A stretch of 64,000 nt of DNA from Paralichthys olivaceus (lineage: Eukaryota > Chordata > Actinopteri > Pleuronectiformes > Paralichthyidae), in assembly GCF_024713975.1 (NCBI RefSeq), contig NC_091114.1:11690001-11754000 (forward strand). Reading direction: 5' to 3'. The position numbers were made by a program, and so were the translations under genes. Below the pieces are notes generated by a model. That model worked only from the letters and a program-made list of their open reading frames with translations, ran no database searches and was not told where the DNA came from. This document shows, piece by piece, positions 12,601-25,045 of this stretch (within the stretch, counting starts at the first letter, position 1; the number at the start of each line of letters is the position of its first letter).

Positions 12601-13658
12601 TGCTGCAGCAGATGTGGGTAAAATGATAAAGTGTTGAAGGAAGGCTGCGTTGAGTAACACGTCCATGAATCTGAAGACCATTCACAGAGAAAATATTTTC
12701 CAACGTTATGGTGCCAATTTTTTATGCTGCGTCTCAACAATAAAAAGTTCAAATGCACCTTTCACTTTGCGTGTGCAGTCGTCATGAAAACGACACTTGA
12801 ATGTGAACTTCAGTGACGGATGATAGTGCCTCAGCCTTCAACACAAAATCAATCAGATGGGTCTTTGGGGAATATGAGTTTCCTGATGTACAGTAAGAAG
12901 GAAAGCATTCATAGCTGCATATGAGGCCCACTGTAGAAAAGCAGAAAAGAAAAATCCAAAATATCTCGTTCATGGTGTATTGGTCGGTCGATTTAATGTT
13001 GTTATCTGAAGAAAAAGACTTTTGTTTGCAGAGGAAGGTCATGGTAGGACTTGCCGACTGGGATGTCGCCTGAGGTCCCATCTGCCACGCACTTATCCTC
13101 CGTGTTTGACTACAGTGTCAGGGAAAAGAGGAAACGGGTGGATTTGGTTTTGCAGGATGAATGAATGGAGCCTAAGTCTTAACCGTGTGCGTCGCATGTC
13201 GTTGTCCGTCTTGTGAACGTAAGATGCATAAAGCTATGAAAGCATCCTTGTATGGTTCTTTCATAATATCCTCATCTGCTAGAGCTTCAAAGTCGTCTTT
13301 ACGTATGATAACTGAGTGTGATGAACTCATTTCCACCTCCTGAATGTACGACCTGAAAACGCTTACGCAAGTAATGCAGGAGTTTGAATGGTACATTTTT
13401 CTTCCTCCCGTGTACGGATTGTTGTGAAAAATCACTTTTGACTGTGAACAGAGGGAGCTGGGTGTCACATGCTTGTTACCATGGTGATTTACCAGCGAAG
13501 AAAAGGCATTAATTTGTTGACTCTGACGTCTTGTCACTCTTCTTCTTTCTTTTCTTTTTTGTTTGTGCTTTCTCTCCCACGCCTTGTTTTATTTTCAGTC
13601 ACTTATCTCCCTAGACCTTGACAAGGCTGGATTCTCATCTCCCACCACATACTATTTT

Positions 13659-13661
<3 letters not shown>

Positions 13662-13705
<44 letters not shown>
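13662..13705 (+). repeat. (CA)n microsatellite
   Basis: An uninterrupted CA run of about 44 bases. Confidence 0.95.
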
Positions 13706-13707
<2 letters not shown>

Positions 13708-13930
13708 GGTTTTTCCTGCGTGGAATGATTTTGCATGATCTCATCACGTGAACATACAAACTCTACTTAAAAAGATTGAAACCGTATGAAATTGCTCATC
13801 TATTCATGGTAAAACTTTTCTTTTTCATCTGTTAATCCCTCACCTTACTCACCGTTCACCGAAATGTGTGGCTGAGGGATTAACAGCTTGCTCAAGAGCT
13901 CCTCGACAGGAACTCAATAGCAGCCCTAGG

Positions 13931-13933
<3 letters not shown>

Positions 13934-14021
<88 letters not shown>
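13934..14021 (+). repeat. (TG)n microsatellite, the longest pure dinucleotide run in the window
   Basis: About 88 bases of uninterrupted TG. Confidence 0.95.
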
Positions 14022-14022
<1 letters not shown>

Positions 14023-14618
14023 CTGGTGAGCTGCCCGGCCGAGCGAATGATAATTAGGTAGTAAAACCTCAGCTAACAGTTCAGTACTCTAGTCATGTTT
14101 TGACTGACTAGTGGCTTATTCACATCCATTTGGCGTGCACACACAGACACACACACACACACACAAACACACCAGATTCACACATTTCGTTTGTCCAGAG
14201 GCGCCTCTTTGACTGACCAAGCTGCCAACACAATTCTTTCTCCTGCCGCTGTGTTCTTGTGTGTTTGTGTGTGTTTGTGTTTGTATGCGTGTGTTTGTCT
14301 TAAGGACTTTGGCCCCTGAACTTGTCATTGGTGTGGCAGAAAGGTATTTGATGGCCACACCTGTACGTGCTTTCTATTCAATCCAGAGCTCTTTGGTTAA
14401 CACTAGAAAGTCTGGATTTGCTTGGTTTGCCCACATGCATGAACACACACACAAACACACATACAAACAAACACACATTCTTGAGGCTTTGCTGCTCTTA
14501 ATAGGAAAAGCTGAGACGGATCATCCAGGCAATCACCTTTCAGGAAGCAGGGATCAGCCAAAAGCTCCTCAGCTAATGGCCAAAGTAACCTTCACTTACC
14601 TGCCCCCAGTTTACCCTG

Positions 14619-14621
<3 letters not shown>

Positions 14622-14671
<50 letters not shown>
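14622..14671 (+). repeat. (CA)n microsatellite
   Basis: An uninterrupted CA run of about 50 bases. A shorter CA tract lies at 14140-14170. Confidence 0.95.
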
Positions 14672-14672
<1 letters not shown>

Positions 14673-14936
14673 GCTCCTGTCTCTTTTGTCAATACTGTTT
14701 TGCTCATTTTGTTCTGAACAAAGCCGCTCTCCCCCACCATGCCTCCCTCCTCCACTCTCCAGACCTCTCTTTCTTCCCCTCCTCTTCCTGCCTTTTCTTC
14801 TTTTTCTCTTTGGACTTTTTGTTTGCTAAGTTTTTTTTTCTTATTTTCACATTCGACTTTTCAGTTTTTTATATTTTTTTGTCCTTCTCACAATCGCGTC
14901 GCGCAGATTACGAAGCTTTCGGGCTGGAAGTTTGTG

Positions 14937-15002
14937 CTGGAATGAATGAATGAATCGAGGAATGAATGAATCGGGGAATGAATGAATCGAGGAATGAATG
15001 AA
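14937..15002 (+). repeat. (GAAT)n block with GAATCGAG variants
   Basis: GAATGAATGAATC followed by GAGG or GGGG repeats three to four times, giving a roughly 18-20 base unit on a GAAT background. Confidence 0.9.
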
Positions 15003-16163
15003 GCAAGCTCTTGTCGGGTCACCGCGGTCCTTCCATCAGATATAATATACACTACATGATTAGATTTAGATCAGAGGAAAGATTGGAGCGGAGCATGTAG
15101 GCATTAGGAGGAGATCAGCCTGTTTCATTAAGTCGGCTCCTTCACCTGCCAAGTTAAGGTGAAGCACCTGCTGAATGTACCTCTCACAACTGGAGCGTGT
15201 TGCATAATACATACTTGGTAAGCACGTCATAGTTTGAATTTTTGGTGCATAAATATGAAGCAACAGCCACCTGCTGGATCACTTAGCTTAGCATAAAGAC
15301 TTAAAACCGGTAGAAACAGTTAGCATATCTACAATGGTATTCAATAGATCACGTGCCTCCGCCAAGGCCCAACAGACCCAAATATCATCAGGATCCATGA
15401 ATTTGTGAAATCTGTGAAAATGTAAAACAAAACGCAATTAACCATTTAAAATCTTAATTTTAATTCAGTTCAATGTTCAATAAAATCCTGGATCTGCTCC
15501 TCTGCATGGATCCACGAGGGGTTCAACACTAAAGTGAAATAATAATATTGATAGTGAATATAATTTTGCATTTACCTTATAAAGTGCTTTTAACTTAAAT
15601 ACATTTTACACAGGTTAAAAATATTATACTTTAGTTTCTGCTGCTTTTCTTTGTAATTAAAATGTGTTTGGATTAGTCAGCGACAGAAATACCTCAATAT
15701 TTGTGGAAACTGACTTTTACATGTTTATATGCAATTTCTCCATTTTCAGTTTTTATAGACTAAACAGACAAAATGGTTTGTTAGCTGCAGCCCTTCATTG
15801 TGGTTTGGTCAGTTTACATTGACATGAACAGTGTGTTCCTTTAATTTAAGCTTCTTCTGTGTATGTGTGTGTTTCCATCTCGATATGTATAAGAGTGTGT
15901 GAGGTGAGTGTGAGTGTCTGTCTGAGTGTGTGTGTGTGTGTGTGTCTGTGTGTGTGTACGTGCCTGGCAGCCTGCCAGCGCCCTGTATGAGCGTGATCCT
16001 GGCTACAGAGTGCTGATTGTGCGCTGTGGTATGGGATGTATGCCGGGCTCAGAGAGCATCGGGTGCCTCCTAAAAGAACGGAGAAGCCACCCACCAACCC
16101 ACTGGGGTTACTGAGTGCACAGGAGGGAGGAGGAGGGAGGGAATGTTTCCCTCCTTTCTCTTA

Positions 16164-16166
<3 letters not shown>

Positions 16167-16202
<36 letters not shown>

Positions 16203-16315
16203 ATTTGTCTCCTTCCCTTCTCACACACTCCCCCAGGAAAATGTTTGAGCTTCTTTTAGCTTTATTCGAGCTCCGAGTTTTCTGCGTTCTTCACACTCTT
16301 GAGTCTGTTCCCTGG

Positions 16316-16357
<42 letters not shown>
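16167..16357 (+). repeat. Two (CA)n microsatellites about 115 bases apart
   Basis: CA runs lie at 16167-16200 and 16317-16357. Short TG runs flank this area at about 15923-15956 and 16603-16629. Confidence 0.95.
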
Positions 16358-16359
<2 letters not shown>

Positions 16360-16601
16360 TACTCTACTTATTCTCAGGTGATTGTTTTGATGTCAACATA
16401 GCCGCAGTGTTTCTCCCCATGTCTCCACCATGATCTGTGTGCGTCTGACTGTGTGTGTGTCTTATTGGATCCCGGGCCATGACATCACTCAGCTGCCACT
16501 TCTCTAACTGGGTTGGTCCGTAAAGAGCTTAGTGCCAGTGGGTGTTGGAGACCACTAAGCTGATTAAGGTCTACTAACGAGACGCTTCTCGCTTGGAGAC
16601 C

Positions 16602-16632
<31 letters not shown>

Positions 16633-17802
16633 GCGTTATTTGTTTATGTGGTTGTGTGTGTTTTAGCACATGTGCGTTTGCGCCTTCAGCTGTGCTCAGG
16701 CCGGAGGGATCAGGTGGAGAAGGTCCAGGGGATGAGGAGCGGTCAGAGTTGATCTCTTGGCCAAATTAAGTGCTGACGTTGACAACAGGGTGTGAATCCA
16801 GATAAGACTCCTGTGACGGGGGTCAAGTTATTCTCAGAGGAGCCTCCATCAAATCGCTTTTTTTTCCCTCTCTCCCTCTAGTCGGGCTTTGCCAGTAAAG
16901 CCCTGATCTGACTAGACTGTTTGAATTTGGTCCAATTAAGCAGTTTTTCGACCCGACAGCGTGGCTGCTGACTGACAAGTGATCACATGACTCGTGGAGA
17001 TTTTCATTTCGCTCGCCTTTCAATTGCGTCATTTCCACTTTTTTATTTCCACCCGTCTGTCTCTGCTATAACTTGAGGGGCAAACAACGAATGACGAAGG
17101 AAGGGTTTACGTGAATAAAATGCTCATACATGACCTCATCCGTAAACAGGCTTTCCAAGAATCATTCTGCGTGTTCTGGATTTCGTGGAAAATCTGGCAT
17201 GTTCTGATCATGTTCTGTGACTGATATTTATGAGTGTGTGTGATTTGGTGCAGATCCAAATAAAAAACTAGATTTAGTGAATTCAAATTGGTTTCTTAAG
17301 GGGACTGTTGTGTCTTGGCAGACGTATGCACTCTACTCAGTGCTGTTCTAAAATATTCCATCATTCGTCTTGTTGGATTCAAAAGTGCCACTTTTGCACG
17401 ACACATCATATTGTCATGTAACTTTTACCTAATTTGTTACATCACTGCCGTTACCATAGTGTTTTTGGTATATTATTCATGGCCTCCTCAAGACCCACAT
17501 TTGAGTGTCTCAGTGATGTGGAAACATCCGGTTTGCACATAAAAAGTTATTTGTGTCAGATAATGAAGAAATAAGTAGCAGCACTGTCGGCCAACATGTC
17601 GATTCAGGTTGTCACCATTTTTAGAAATTCTTTAGAAATTCCGTCTACTGCTCACAGCTCTTCCTTTGTCCAAGGATTTTACTTTTATTACTTAAAAATA
17701 AGCCAGTTAACACCATGAGTGTTTTCCTTTTCGTTGAACTGGATGCAGGGGAAATTGCATGTATGAGTATCTATTGAAAAACGGACCAGAGGTGAATAAA
17801 GC

Positions 17803-18182
17803 TGTTTTCAGACACGTCCTCTAGAAAAGTTTGCCCTCCGCACTAGGGGAGAACTCAGCAGAAGATTGTTCGAGTCAGACAAACAGGAAAATCTCTCGTA
17901 CGTTCAGGTGAGAGGTGATTTCAGGGCAGAGCATGATGCATAAATTCTGTTCAAGAACTTCAGCATCAGCCCGAAAACAACAAATCCTCTTGAATCTTGT
18001 TGTTTTTTCCAAGTTCACTCGTTCACTTTATCCTGCTGCATCTTCTCGTGAGTTCCCGCTGGAATATTTCAGACTTTTTACTCAAAGTTCTGAAAAATGT
18101 TAAGAGCAACTAACTCAGACATTTGCGTTCTCACAGAGAGCCCCTCCGGAAAATTCCAGTGCATGTCTGAATGGAGCTTAAG
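17803..18182 (+). mobile_element. Dispersed inverted-end repeat (family A), near-complete copy
   Basis: It begins AAGCTGTTTTCAGACACG and ends CATGTCTGAATGGAGCTTAAG, so its ends are imperfect inverted repeats. Just inside the right end lies CCCCTCCGGAAAATTCCAGTG. Related copies are at about 12428, 35750-35975 (reverse) and 56620. About 380 bp, non-coding. Confidence 0.6.
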
Positions 18183-20610
18183 TGTGACATGAAAATGATC
18201 TGTCGCTCGAGATTTTATCAGAACATTCAGTCCCTTTATGTTAAAAAAAAAAAAACGTTCTCTTGCAAAGCAGAAGTCGCGTTTGGAGATTTCGTGTTTT
18301 AAATTACCTACAATGAGCCGAGGATCATGGGACATGTGGGGCCATCTCTCCCTCGGCTTCATACAGATTGCTCAACTCTTAACTGCCTCGAGGGGGGAAG
18401 CCATAGGCTGAACACACACAGCCTGCGTGTCAGTTACCTAATTCTGACACAGCGACCTGCAGGGTCCACTTCTCCTCAAGAGTGATAGAGTCAAAACCTT
18501 TTCTTTTGTTTTCCCCTCAGAGGAAGGGAAGAAGATAATTATTCCAATCTGGACAACGAGGACAGAGAGTTTTAGATTTACCCTCCGACAGTTCCCACTT
18601 AACCACATATCCTCCGGCCGTGTTCATGCAAATATGAGCAGAACCCAACACGCAGCACCCACCCTCCCTCCACCTCCACCCTAACGTTTTCCTGTCTTGA
18701 GATCATTGAAATCTTCTATAATGTGATTGAGAGAAAGAACAAACAGTCCCCTGCTCCCCCTTCGCTTTATGTAACTCCGATCGAACGAGGGAGCAGGGAT
18801 GTTTGCTCACCGCTGCCATTACTGGCCTGAAAACGGTCGTTAACCTTTAGAGAGTTCTGCCTCGCCCTCGACATCACCCCGGCGTCAGCACGGTGAGCAG
18901 GGACGTGTAGGTAGAACTAACATCTCCCCCCTGTGCTCTCCAGGGTCTCATTTATTCAATTGTACAAGTTGCAAATTGGTGTGTGTGTGTGTGTGTTGGT
19001 GTGTGACTGGAAGTAATGTTCGTGATTTTCCGCATTAGAAGACAAGTCTGTACTTTTACTTTTGCCAAACTATGTAATCAATAATCAGTTTAGTCAATAA
19101 TCAGTTTCAAATTCAAGATAAAAGCATCGGTTCTGTGGAAAACTTGACATTGACATCATCACATACAGCTCCAACAGGGCTGAAAACATTACCTTCTTGG
19201 CGGAGATAATTAATGATGGGTCTCAGGGATCCAACCACACGTACCGGTCCGATGAGGTGGACGCGCACACTTTCGGGTACCGCTGCAAACATCCGGCAGC
19301 AGCGAGGGGCAGAGAAAGCTGCTGTGGTGGCAGCAGGGATTAACACAGAACTCTGATCAGCTGATAACTAAAACATGCTCCAGCAGCGCAGGTGAAGCTG
19401 TGGTGACGCTCACTGCCGAGGATGAGCTGTTATAGAGATAGACGGGCAGATGTCAGGTAAACTGTATTTTTAACGCACATCTATTCTTTTACATTTAATA
19501 ACCATGAATGCCAAATTTCAATACCAATTTCAGTTTGTGGGAAAAGTCTTTTCACGTGCCAGATGTTAATGATGGGAAACACACACATCTGGCACAACCA
19601 CCTCCTTCCTCTTCCCAGAATTGAAATGTTTGTAGGTGTGATCTCCTGCACATATGCTCATACTCCTCCACACATTTTGTTGTTTTGTGTCGTGCATTTG
19701 TAGACTCTACGGCTGCCTACGAGGTGTTCATAGTGCACGTCTCAAAATCTTTGCATCTTTTCACTGCAGCACATAAACTCAATGTTCTGCTTCTGTTTCC
19801 CAGACACAGACCTTCTCTGCTAATAACACAATGTTCTCCTGGGCTGCAGGCGACGCAGCTCCTAACCAGAGCATTAAAAGCCTCGCAATCAGCAGCCGCC
19901 AGGAAATGAAATGTGCTCAGCTCCCCTGTTTCCTCATTAGTCTGACCTGGTCAAGAACAAACAAGTAGAAATTGCATGTGGAAGAGATGGAAGGTCAGGA
20001 GGTTGTTAGGAAAGTGGATGAGCGAGGGATGATTGAGAGGCGGCGCACGCTCTCTCCGTATGTGCGCTCCCTGTTTGCTGCTTATGTCCGTGCTGAATTT
20101 AATTTATCATTGTATTCATGAGCAGTCGTCGTCCAGAGGAGCTAAAAGAAACGTGACATGAGTGTTTTATTTATTTATTTATTTATTTTTGCACGTGCAC
20201 AAGCGGTTGTGGCAGAGGGCAGCATGTGTGTCAACGCGAGGCTGTGATGTCGTGTTTCTCTCCTGTGCGAGCTGACAATGGGGGAGGTGAGGGCTTTTTT
20301 CGGAGTCCGGCAGAATCTGAATATGAATCATCACCTCCTGACCTAAACAACACACACACACACACAGGGCTAGTGATCGGCCGTGCGTCATCACGCTGCT
20401 CACTTACATGACGCAGGGACTTTGTGTCTGCAGGGATGTCTCTTATGCACGTGTAAGAAGAAAAGAGTGGTCACAGCAAAAATACCCAATTGCTCCTAGA
20501 GTCTCTGACTGACGTTGTTCGCCTGCTGTGTGTGATGTGCGTACCTGAACCTGTATCTTTGTTAGGACCCCGCTCCTCTCAAAGTGCTGTTTAAGGGGTG
20601 AGACCTGAGG

Positions 20611-20722
20611 GTCCATCCATCAGTGCATCATTTATACCAGGGGGGCCCATCCCAGCTGACTTAGGGCGAAAGGCTGGACACGTCCCCTGGGCAGGTCGCC
20701 AGTGTATCACAGAGGCACACAA
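20611..20722 (+). repeat. Fragment of a common fish interspersed repeat
   Basis: The modules GGTCCATCCATCAGTGCATC, CCCATCCCAGCTGACTTAGG, GCGAAAGGCTGGACACGTCC and GGGCAGGTCGCCAGTGTATC match, from memory, a very abundant teleost repeat of the form ...TATCCCAGCTGACxTxGGGCGAxAGGC...CAGGTCGCCAGT. Recognition is from memory only. Confidence 0.65.
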
Positions 20723-20764
20723 CCTTATTGCTCTGATGTAACCACTGTTCCACCTGTCACCCTG

Positions 20765-20895
20765 GTGTTTGGATTCAGGTTAGAATTCATTGTAGGTCAG
20801 GATAAGGGGTTGAACACAAATGAGCCTTAAGGGGCTGGAAAAGACATAATGTCGAGTGTCCTCACAAAGATAGAAGTACGTGCGTGTGTGTGGCA
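20765..20895 (+). repeat. Degenerate GGTTAG-rich, microsatellite-linked repeat (family C)
   Basis: TTTGGATTCAGGTTAGAATT, GTCAGGATAAGGGGTTGAAC and GTGTCCTCACAAAGATAGAA lead straight into GTGCGTGTGTGTG. This is a known kind of fish repeat in which a decayed TTAGGG-like part abuts a (TG)n tract. Confidence 0.55.
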
Positions 20896-20943
20896 ATATG
20901 CTTGTGCAACCTGCAACTACTGTCGCCTCACAGCCTACCTCAT

Positions 20944-20947
<4 letters not shown>

Positions 20948-20997
<50 letters not shown>
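20948..20997 (+). repeat. (CA)n microsatellite
   Basis: An uninterrupted CA run of about 49 bases, just downstream of the family C repeat. Confidence 0.95.
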
Positions 20998-22540
20998 TTC
21001 CCAACAGCTTGCAGTTCGTTGACACACACATCACACACGACCAGTGTGTCCTGTAACCGAGCCGTCTGACACTTGCATGTCACCATTTATATCTCTTTAA
21101 CTGCTGCGCTCTTTTTACAAGTCGTTTCAATTCAGACTCAAATAAATCTGAGGACTCCTGTCGTCATGTGGTTAAAGCACCAGACCAGTGGTTATACATG
21201 TTTTTGTCTATTTAACACGAGTCCCATTTACTTCACAACATTACTAACCGCAGTGCAAACCACGCAGCTGTGTTTTCAGCTTCTGGATTTTCTTTGATTT
21301 CCATTTGCTTCCGTACGAGAGGAAAATCTACGAGCAGACATTTGACTGGTGTTTGTCCAAGTCACATGATGTTCGACCTCCAGGTCGATCAGAACAATCT
21401 GCACTGCATTCGAAAACAATGCAGACTGGACGTTGACTGTGATGGATCACACGACAGCGCGCTGATTGAATTTTGTATTGAATGGAAATGAACGTAAACC
21501 AATAGCTACTTGAAACAATAGGACAGGGACTGATATCTAATAATGACATCGGTCAATATATGTTTTTAAAGATGTTTTGACAAAGAAATGTAACTGCGGC
21601 CTGATATTTTACAGTTGAACCATAAAATATACTATAAATGAATTTGAATAAAAAGAAAACACAAATGCAACCAAATATATATATAACACTAGTTTCGTTT
21701 GCAAAATTAATTAAATACTAAAATTAATTAAAATGAAATCTTAAGATGTGAAAATCCTTGAACATCAGAGGACAGCTTCGTGTTGTTATGGCTGCTCGCT
21801 GCCACCTTGCTGGTTTGGAAATTTCCACCCACATAGTTGTTGTTTATCAACGCAATGGCATTCAACTTGTGTTGAATGTGGTGTCACCTCCACAGGCGGT
21901 TTGACCGATCAGATCACAATCAGGCCTCAGTGCGTCTCTGGTGATTTCACTCTTATGTGGTCGAGCACTTTCCAGACCTGGAGACTCCAGTGTAAATGGG
22001 GCAACTGTGTTCATCCCCACAAACGACATCACATCTAGTCAGTGTTGATATAAGGATAATGATTTGTGTAGCTTTAAAAGTGGAAGTTCAAACCACATCG
22101 TTATTATTTAATTTCACATCCAATCTGCTGGAGCAGAGCTCAAGCCGCCGGTTCAGAAACTCCTCTATTAACAAGTGCACAGCGAACTTCAAGTAAATGC
22201 GCTAAACGCTGCAGACAGAGGAGGGAGGGATGGAGCAGAGCGGGGACGCTGAGAACGAGGAAGAAAAAAGAAGAAGAGATTCTTTTACTAATTTCTTTTC
22301 CTCCTGTGGAGACGAGGAAAGGGCGAGAGAAGCGTTGCTAGCGGAGACTCCAGAAGGTTCATAAATAAATATTTGCGGTGCACGTTGGCCAAGTCTGGCC
22401 GTCTACCACACACAAACACACATACACATTGCGTGATTGTCATTGGCAGGAATACTGTTTGTGTGTGTGTGGTGTGTAGTGTGGTGTTTCCATTAATAGT
22501 TACACAATTCATTATCAACATGGAGCAACATCTGGCATGT

Positions 22541-22542
<2 letters not shown>

Positions 22543-22590
<48 letters not shown>
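22543..22590 (+). repeat. (CA)n microsatellite
   Basis: An uninterrupted CA run of about 48 bases. An (ATT)n tract follows at about 22812-22848. Confidence 0.95.
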
Positions 22591-22592
<2 letters not shown>

Positions 22593-24039
22593 AGCAGGAC
22601 ACAGATAGGCATCAGTTTCCAAACACAATTCAGATTCTGCACCGTCAGCCCCCGTCATCACTTTAATGATTCAGCAGTGAAACAGCTCTGGTTTAGTAGT
22701 TCAGTGAGGACCACAGTTATACTGATGCCAGCAGGAAAATAAAGATTTGAAATAGTCTTGTGGAATATCTTCTTTAAATCAGTATCAAAAAAATACTGAA
22801 TTCCAATATTTCCATTATTATTATTATCATTATTATTATTATTATTACATGTTGGGGGTTTCTAAAGGGAAAACCAATGCATCACATTTCAAACCCAGAA
22901 AAAGACTTTCATTTATGTTTTCTCTCATTCACAGGCTTTAATTTTTCAAAGGACCCAAGGGTTCCTTGAGTTGAGTTTAAGGTTTATTTAAATTTCTCTG
23001 ATCTGACTCTGGGGCAGAGTGAAGAGAGATAAATGTCTCGAGAGCGAATCCGTCACTCGGCTTTCTTTCTTAAAAGGTGGTGCAAGAGCGTCTTGTGTTT
23101 CCTTCCACTCCGTCAGAGAGCCGGAGCAAGCTGGCCCCTAGGCATCCTGGGAAAAGCTTTACTAAGAAGTAAGGACCCCCACCTGCTCATGCCATCACTC
23201 CATATATCATGTTTGTATGTGGGCAGATACTGGTGGAACTGGCGGAGCGACATGACAGAGGCCGTACTGCAAACAGTGAAAATGAGTGTGAGGGAGAGAT
23301 GGAGAGTGAACAAGATAACATTCCTCCAAACCTGTTTGTCCCCCTCTGGCTTTAACTTTGTGTGTCCCGTCCAGGGACAGGATGTCCCATGTCGGATTTC
23401 AGCACAGAAGCCAGTTTCTGTTACACAAGGACAACCACGTTTTATAATGCTATATTTAAAACCACTAAAGGCAGATTCTGCTCAAACAGGGTTCAAGCCT
23501 TTTTAATAAGCTTATAACAAAATACAAACATATTTTCTTTACTCTTGAAGCACATATTTGAGTTTTGGACATACAGTTAAATCATTTACCCACAAAACAT
23601 TTGTTTTGTTGTTTTATTGGCACTTTAAAGCCAATCGTCCTCTCTGATCAGATAAAGACAGTTCCAGGCACTGACTCAGTAAATTCCATGAAATTTAATT
23701 GCAGTTTTATTTTACCTGACACAGTTTCTATTTTTAGAAACTGTCTCCGGACAGACGTACAAGGATATAAGAAGTAGGGCTGCAGCTATCCCGTTCATTC
23801 GCAGCATTTTCATTTTTCAGAAATACTGACAAGTTCAAATGTCTTGTTTTGCTCTAACCCCAACGCTTTAAAACAGAGAACAGCAGCAAGTTTCTCACAC
23901 ATCAATCATTCACAGATGACTGATGATCACCTCATCGATTAATCGTCTCAGACATAAACTGTAAAAAGACTCAACTTCCTCCAACTATCGCGATGTTTCA
24001 CCCCCGTCTTATAGCAATAAAGTCATTAAAAACTTACTG

Positions 24040-24245
24040 GAATAATGAGAACTTGAACAAACACCTGTCTCATAACAACTATCTAAAATAACAGACACCA
24101 TCTTTAGGAGAAATGTGACGTGTACTTTTTAGTTTGGTCCATGTCCCATCCACTAACATGGAGGAGGCCGTGGTTCTGACCTATCATTGCAGCCAATTGA
24201 GAAACTTTAACTGTCGTCCATCTTTATATTGAACACTCAACCCAA
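24040..24245 (-). repeat. Dispersed repeat (family B), reverse copy
   Basis: Read on the minus strand it contains ATATAAAGATGGACGACAGT, CCTCCTCCATGTTAGTGGAT, CTAAAGATGGTGTCTGTTAT and GTGTTTGTTCAAGTTCTCAT. These pieces recur in order in the copies at 50395 and, with an internal deletion, at 10445. Confidence 0.65.
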
Positions 24246-24994
24246 ACATGATCCCTGCGGGAAAAACAGAATGTCTGTCGGGTCTCGGTCAAGCTCGGAC
24301 AGAAATTCGCAACCTGAGCTGCACTCCACTTAGTTTATATCATACCTGTGGACAGCACAGATCCCACTCTCAGGGGCCGATTTAGCTTGCGGTTAACTCT
24401 GAAGCAGCGCTACCGGCTTCTTTAAATACTTTTCAAAATTAAATGGAGCCTTTTGTCATTAACAGCTTGCTGACAGGCAAATATGTCAAAGGCCGACATG
24501 GCTGCCAGGATAATAAATGCAAACTCTAAGTTCAGATGTTGTGCAAGGACAATCTAAATAAGCTGCACGTGGGGCACCACCTCTCCCGCCCCCTTTTTCC
24601 CCTCACTCAGCACTGCTGCTCTGTCTCTTCCTGTCCCCACGCATTCCTGCTCGTCTGTGTGCCGTAACACACCCACTCACTCCCTCTCTCCCGCTGTCGC
24701 TTGTGCATAATGAAAACTCGCCTCGGGCCTCCTGAGTTTCTATTTTTTTTTGTTACTTGAATCATTGTATAATCACGTCAAGAAAATGTGACAGTTTACA
24801 GACTGAAATTAGAACATTTAATGTAAGATAAATGGTTTAATATGTCTCGTGAAGATTGATTTGAGTTTCTCACATTTGATGGCTCCTCATCGTAGTCGTT
24901 TACATATTCATCACACACACACATGCACACACACCTGGATACCTTGTAACGTGGCTGTTGTAGCCGTTGTGGGCATGATTGTCATTAGCAGGAA

Positions 24995-24996
<2 letters not shown>

Positions 24997-25042
<46 letters not shown>
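24997..25042 (+). repeat. (TG)n microsatellite
   Basis: An uninterrupted TG run of about 46 bases, preceded by ATTGTCATTAGCAGGAATA, a flank shared with the short TG tract near 22455. Confidence 0.95.

Positions 25043-25045
<3 letters not shown>

Larger units (their letters stand above)
10561..20600 (+). other. IRS last intron, middle part, non-coding
   Basis: No coding exon is recognisable. The interval holds two copies of a dispersed inverted-end repeat (about 12428 and 17803-18182), nine or so CA/TG microsatellites between 13.6 and 16.6 kb, and a (GAAT)n block at 14937. The stretch at 10900-11230 is free of simple repeats and could be a conserved non-coding element, but only a cross-species alignment could show that. 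Confidence 0.6.

Noticed and set aside
14261..14953. 230-codon open frame
   Set aside because: It consists largely of translated CA repeat and pyrimidine tracts, and the start is GTG-type or weak.
23033..23506. 157-codon open frame starting with ATG
   Set aside because: It lies inside the putative IRS intron, shows no recognisable domain and no promoter or poly(A) context, and its composition resembles random translation.
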